A program made the translations under genes and the position numbers. From Clostridiales bacterium (GTDB lineage Bacteria > Bacillota > Clostridia > Oscillospirales > Oscillospiraceae), in the NCBI GenBank assembly GCA_021200895.1, contig JAJQFX010000135.1:1-5949 (forward strand): a stretch of 5,949 nt of DNA, in the 5' to 3' direction. Of the stretch, positions 5,655 through 5,949 are shown piece by piece. The number at the start of each line of letters is the position of its first letter. Position 1 is the stretch's first letter. The notes beneath the pieces were generated by a model. That model worked only from the letters and a program-made list of their open reading frames with translations. It ran no database searches and was not told the DNA's origin.

Positions 5655-5677
5655 TCACATTCCCCGAAAGGGGGTGA
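5655..5677 (+). promoter_or_regulatory. Sequestered ribosome binding site of the small peptide gene
   Basis: The SD AAGGGGGTGA is nearly the full complement of the 16S rRNA tail. It is paired: CCCC-GAAA-GGGG (5662-5673, GNRA-type tetraloop) extended past a 3-nt bulge by TCAC/GTGA (5655-5658/5674-5677). Eight base pairs cover the SD, the translational brake known from type I toxin messages. Confidence 0.6.
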
Positions 5678-5681
5678 GATC

Positions 5682-5765
5682 GTGCCTATTACATTGACTT
5701 TTCACATCCTCAACTGGACTGTGTCAATCAAGGTAACAAGCAGAAACCGCCACTCTGCCAAGTGA
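5682..5765 (+). CDS. 27-aa small peptide, candidate type I toxin
   Basis: GTG at 5682 to TGA at 5763-5765. The SD AAGGGGGTGA ends 4 nt before the GTG. The peptide is beta-strand-like and moderately hydrophobic at first (MPITLTFHILNWTVSIKV, 1-18), then basic (TSRNRHSAK). It is too short to place in a family by eye. The last seven codons and the stop are encoded inside the rho-independent terminator that ends the message. Its own promoter, hairpin-capped leader, sequestered SD and a convergent strong antisense promoter all support a regulated small gene rather than a chance ORF. Toxicity is inferred from the architecture; a signalling or regulatory peptide, or a translated leader, remain possible. 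Fst, TxpA and similar toxins have a longer transmembrane helix, which this lacks. Confidence 0.5.
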   Translation: MPITLTFHILNWTVSIKVTSRNRHSAK

Positions 5766-5831
5766 CGGTTTCTTTTTAAATGAAAAGACTGAAAACCTTG
5801 GGCTAACCGCTTGTCGCAGCGCCCTTTTTCT
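5733..5831 (-). ncRNA. Predicted antisense RNA to the small peptide message
   Basis: From the consensus promoter at 5866-5838, transcription would start near 5831, pass a GGGCGCTGC-GACAA-GCGGTTAG block (5824-5803) and meet the hairpin 5773-5742. The hairpin is shared with the peptide mRNA, so the two RNAs are complementary over at least 5742-5777. On this strand the hairpin is followed by GCTTGTTACC, a poorer U-tract than in copy 1, so some transcripts may run on across the peptide ORF and its SD. Confidence 0.55.
5742..5777 (+). terminator. Terminator of the small peptide message, overlapping its stop codon
   Basis: Identical hairpin to 5389-5420: AGAAACCG/CGGTTTCT plus CACT/AGTG with one mismatch, followed by five T (5773-5777). 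The TGA stop (5763-5765) lies in the 3' arm, so a ribosome finishing the ORF would unfold the stem, linking translation to RNA structure. Confidence 0.88.
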
Positions 5832-5837
5832 ATTCTT

Positions 5838-5866
5838 ATTATAACCGCTTGCGGGCCCGTTGTCAA
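5838..5866 (-). promoter_or_regulatory. Perfect-consensus minus-strand promoter, copy 2
   Basis: TTGACA (5866-5861), 17-bp spacer, TATAAT (5843-5838) on the minus strand: exact sigma-A consensus in both boxes with optimal spacing. It faces the small peptide gene. Confidence 0.88.
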
Positions 5867-5880
5867 GAGTCTGCGCGCAG

Positions 5881-5949
5881 TTCCATCGTCCCGCCTCTGC
5901 GTTGTCAAATGATGTGACCCCCGGCAGGAGGAGCATAAAACCTAAGATA
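5881..5949 (+). other. Right-edge region with a possible SD of the next gene
   Basis: No ORF is supported. AGGAGGAG at 5926-5933 resembles a strong SD, but no start codon at a usual distance follows before the edge. GTCA-N7-TGAC (5904-5918) is a weak inverted repeat. The next gene may begin just beyond the window. Confidence 0.25.

Larger units (their letters stand above)
5738..5880. repeat. Copy 2 of the duplicated terminator/antisense-promoter element
   Basis: Same element as 5385-5523, 143 bp long here because of TGAA-type extra bases after the T-tract. This copy overlaps the 3' end of the small peptide ORF. The minus-strand promoter, the GCAGCGCCC block and the terminator are all conserved between copies, which suggests that these parts are functional. 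Confidence 0.9.

Noticed and set aside
5385..5880. Duplicated 140-bp element as a CRISPR array or insertion sequence
   Set aside because: Only two copies about 350 bp apart, no short regular spacers, no transposase, no terminal inverted repeats or target-site duplication visible.
5702..5936. 68- and 70-codon minus-strand frames in the 3' region
   Set aside because: They span the consensus promoter and the terminator hairpin of the predicted antisense RNA and lack an SD at their starts.

Overview
The window looks like a GC-rich Firmicute chromosome segment, most likely a gut Clostridia/Oscillospiraceae-type anaerobe. This is an inference from the gene families (LytTR regulator with a GHKL kinase, DUF362, stand-alone methionine-synthase activation protein, membrane-tethered GH3 glycosidase), the strong purine-rich Shine-Dalgarno (SD) sites and sigma-A-like promoters. 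No rRNA, tRNA, CRISPR array or transposase is visible.

Layout. (1) Positions 1-1148, minus strand: the N-terminal 382 residues of a membrane-anchored GH3 glycoside hydrolase that runs off the left edge. A leader of about 160 nt precedes it, with two similar hairpins, a terminator-like hairpin, an extended -10 promoter and a 15-bp direct repeat of period 20. (2) 1405-3579, minus strand: a two-component system encoded as one continuous frame, LytTR response regulator followed by an AgrC-like histidine kinase. It has a near-consensus promoter and a strong terminator. The two halves meet at a run of seven G; with six, they would be two separate, translationally coupled genes. (3) 3667-5424, plus strand: a divergent two-gene unit, a DUF362 protein followed by a B12-dependent methionine synthase activation-domain protein, with its own promoter and a rho-independent terminator. 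(4) 5385-5949: no long gene, but dense non-coding structure. A ~140-bp element is present twice (5385-5523 and 5738-5880). Each copy carries a perfect-consensus minus-strand promoter firing into a terminator hairpin usable from both sides. Between them a plus-strand promoter drives a leader with a fully sequestered SD and a 27-codon ORF whose stop codon lies inside the second copy's terminator. This is the layout of a type I toxin-antitoxin or similar small peptide/antisense RNA locus, with a second, solitary antisense copy behind the methionine synthase activation gene.

Working together. The LytTR system could control the GH3 gene, because the direct repeats upstream of the GH3 promoter have the spacing expected of LytTR operators; this is inference. 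The DUF362 and MetH-activation genes appear co-transcribed and may serve corrinoid or one-carbon redox chemistry. The 3' small-RNA locus is the best candidate for an undescribed system. The G7 junction in the two-component gene is the other item to verify first.
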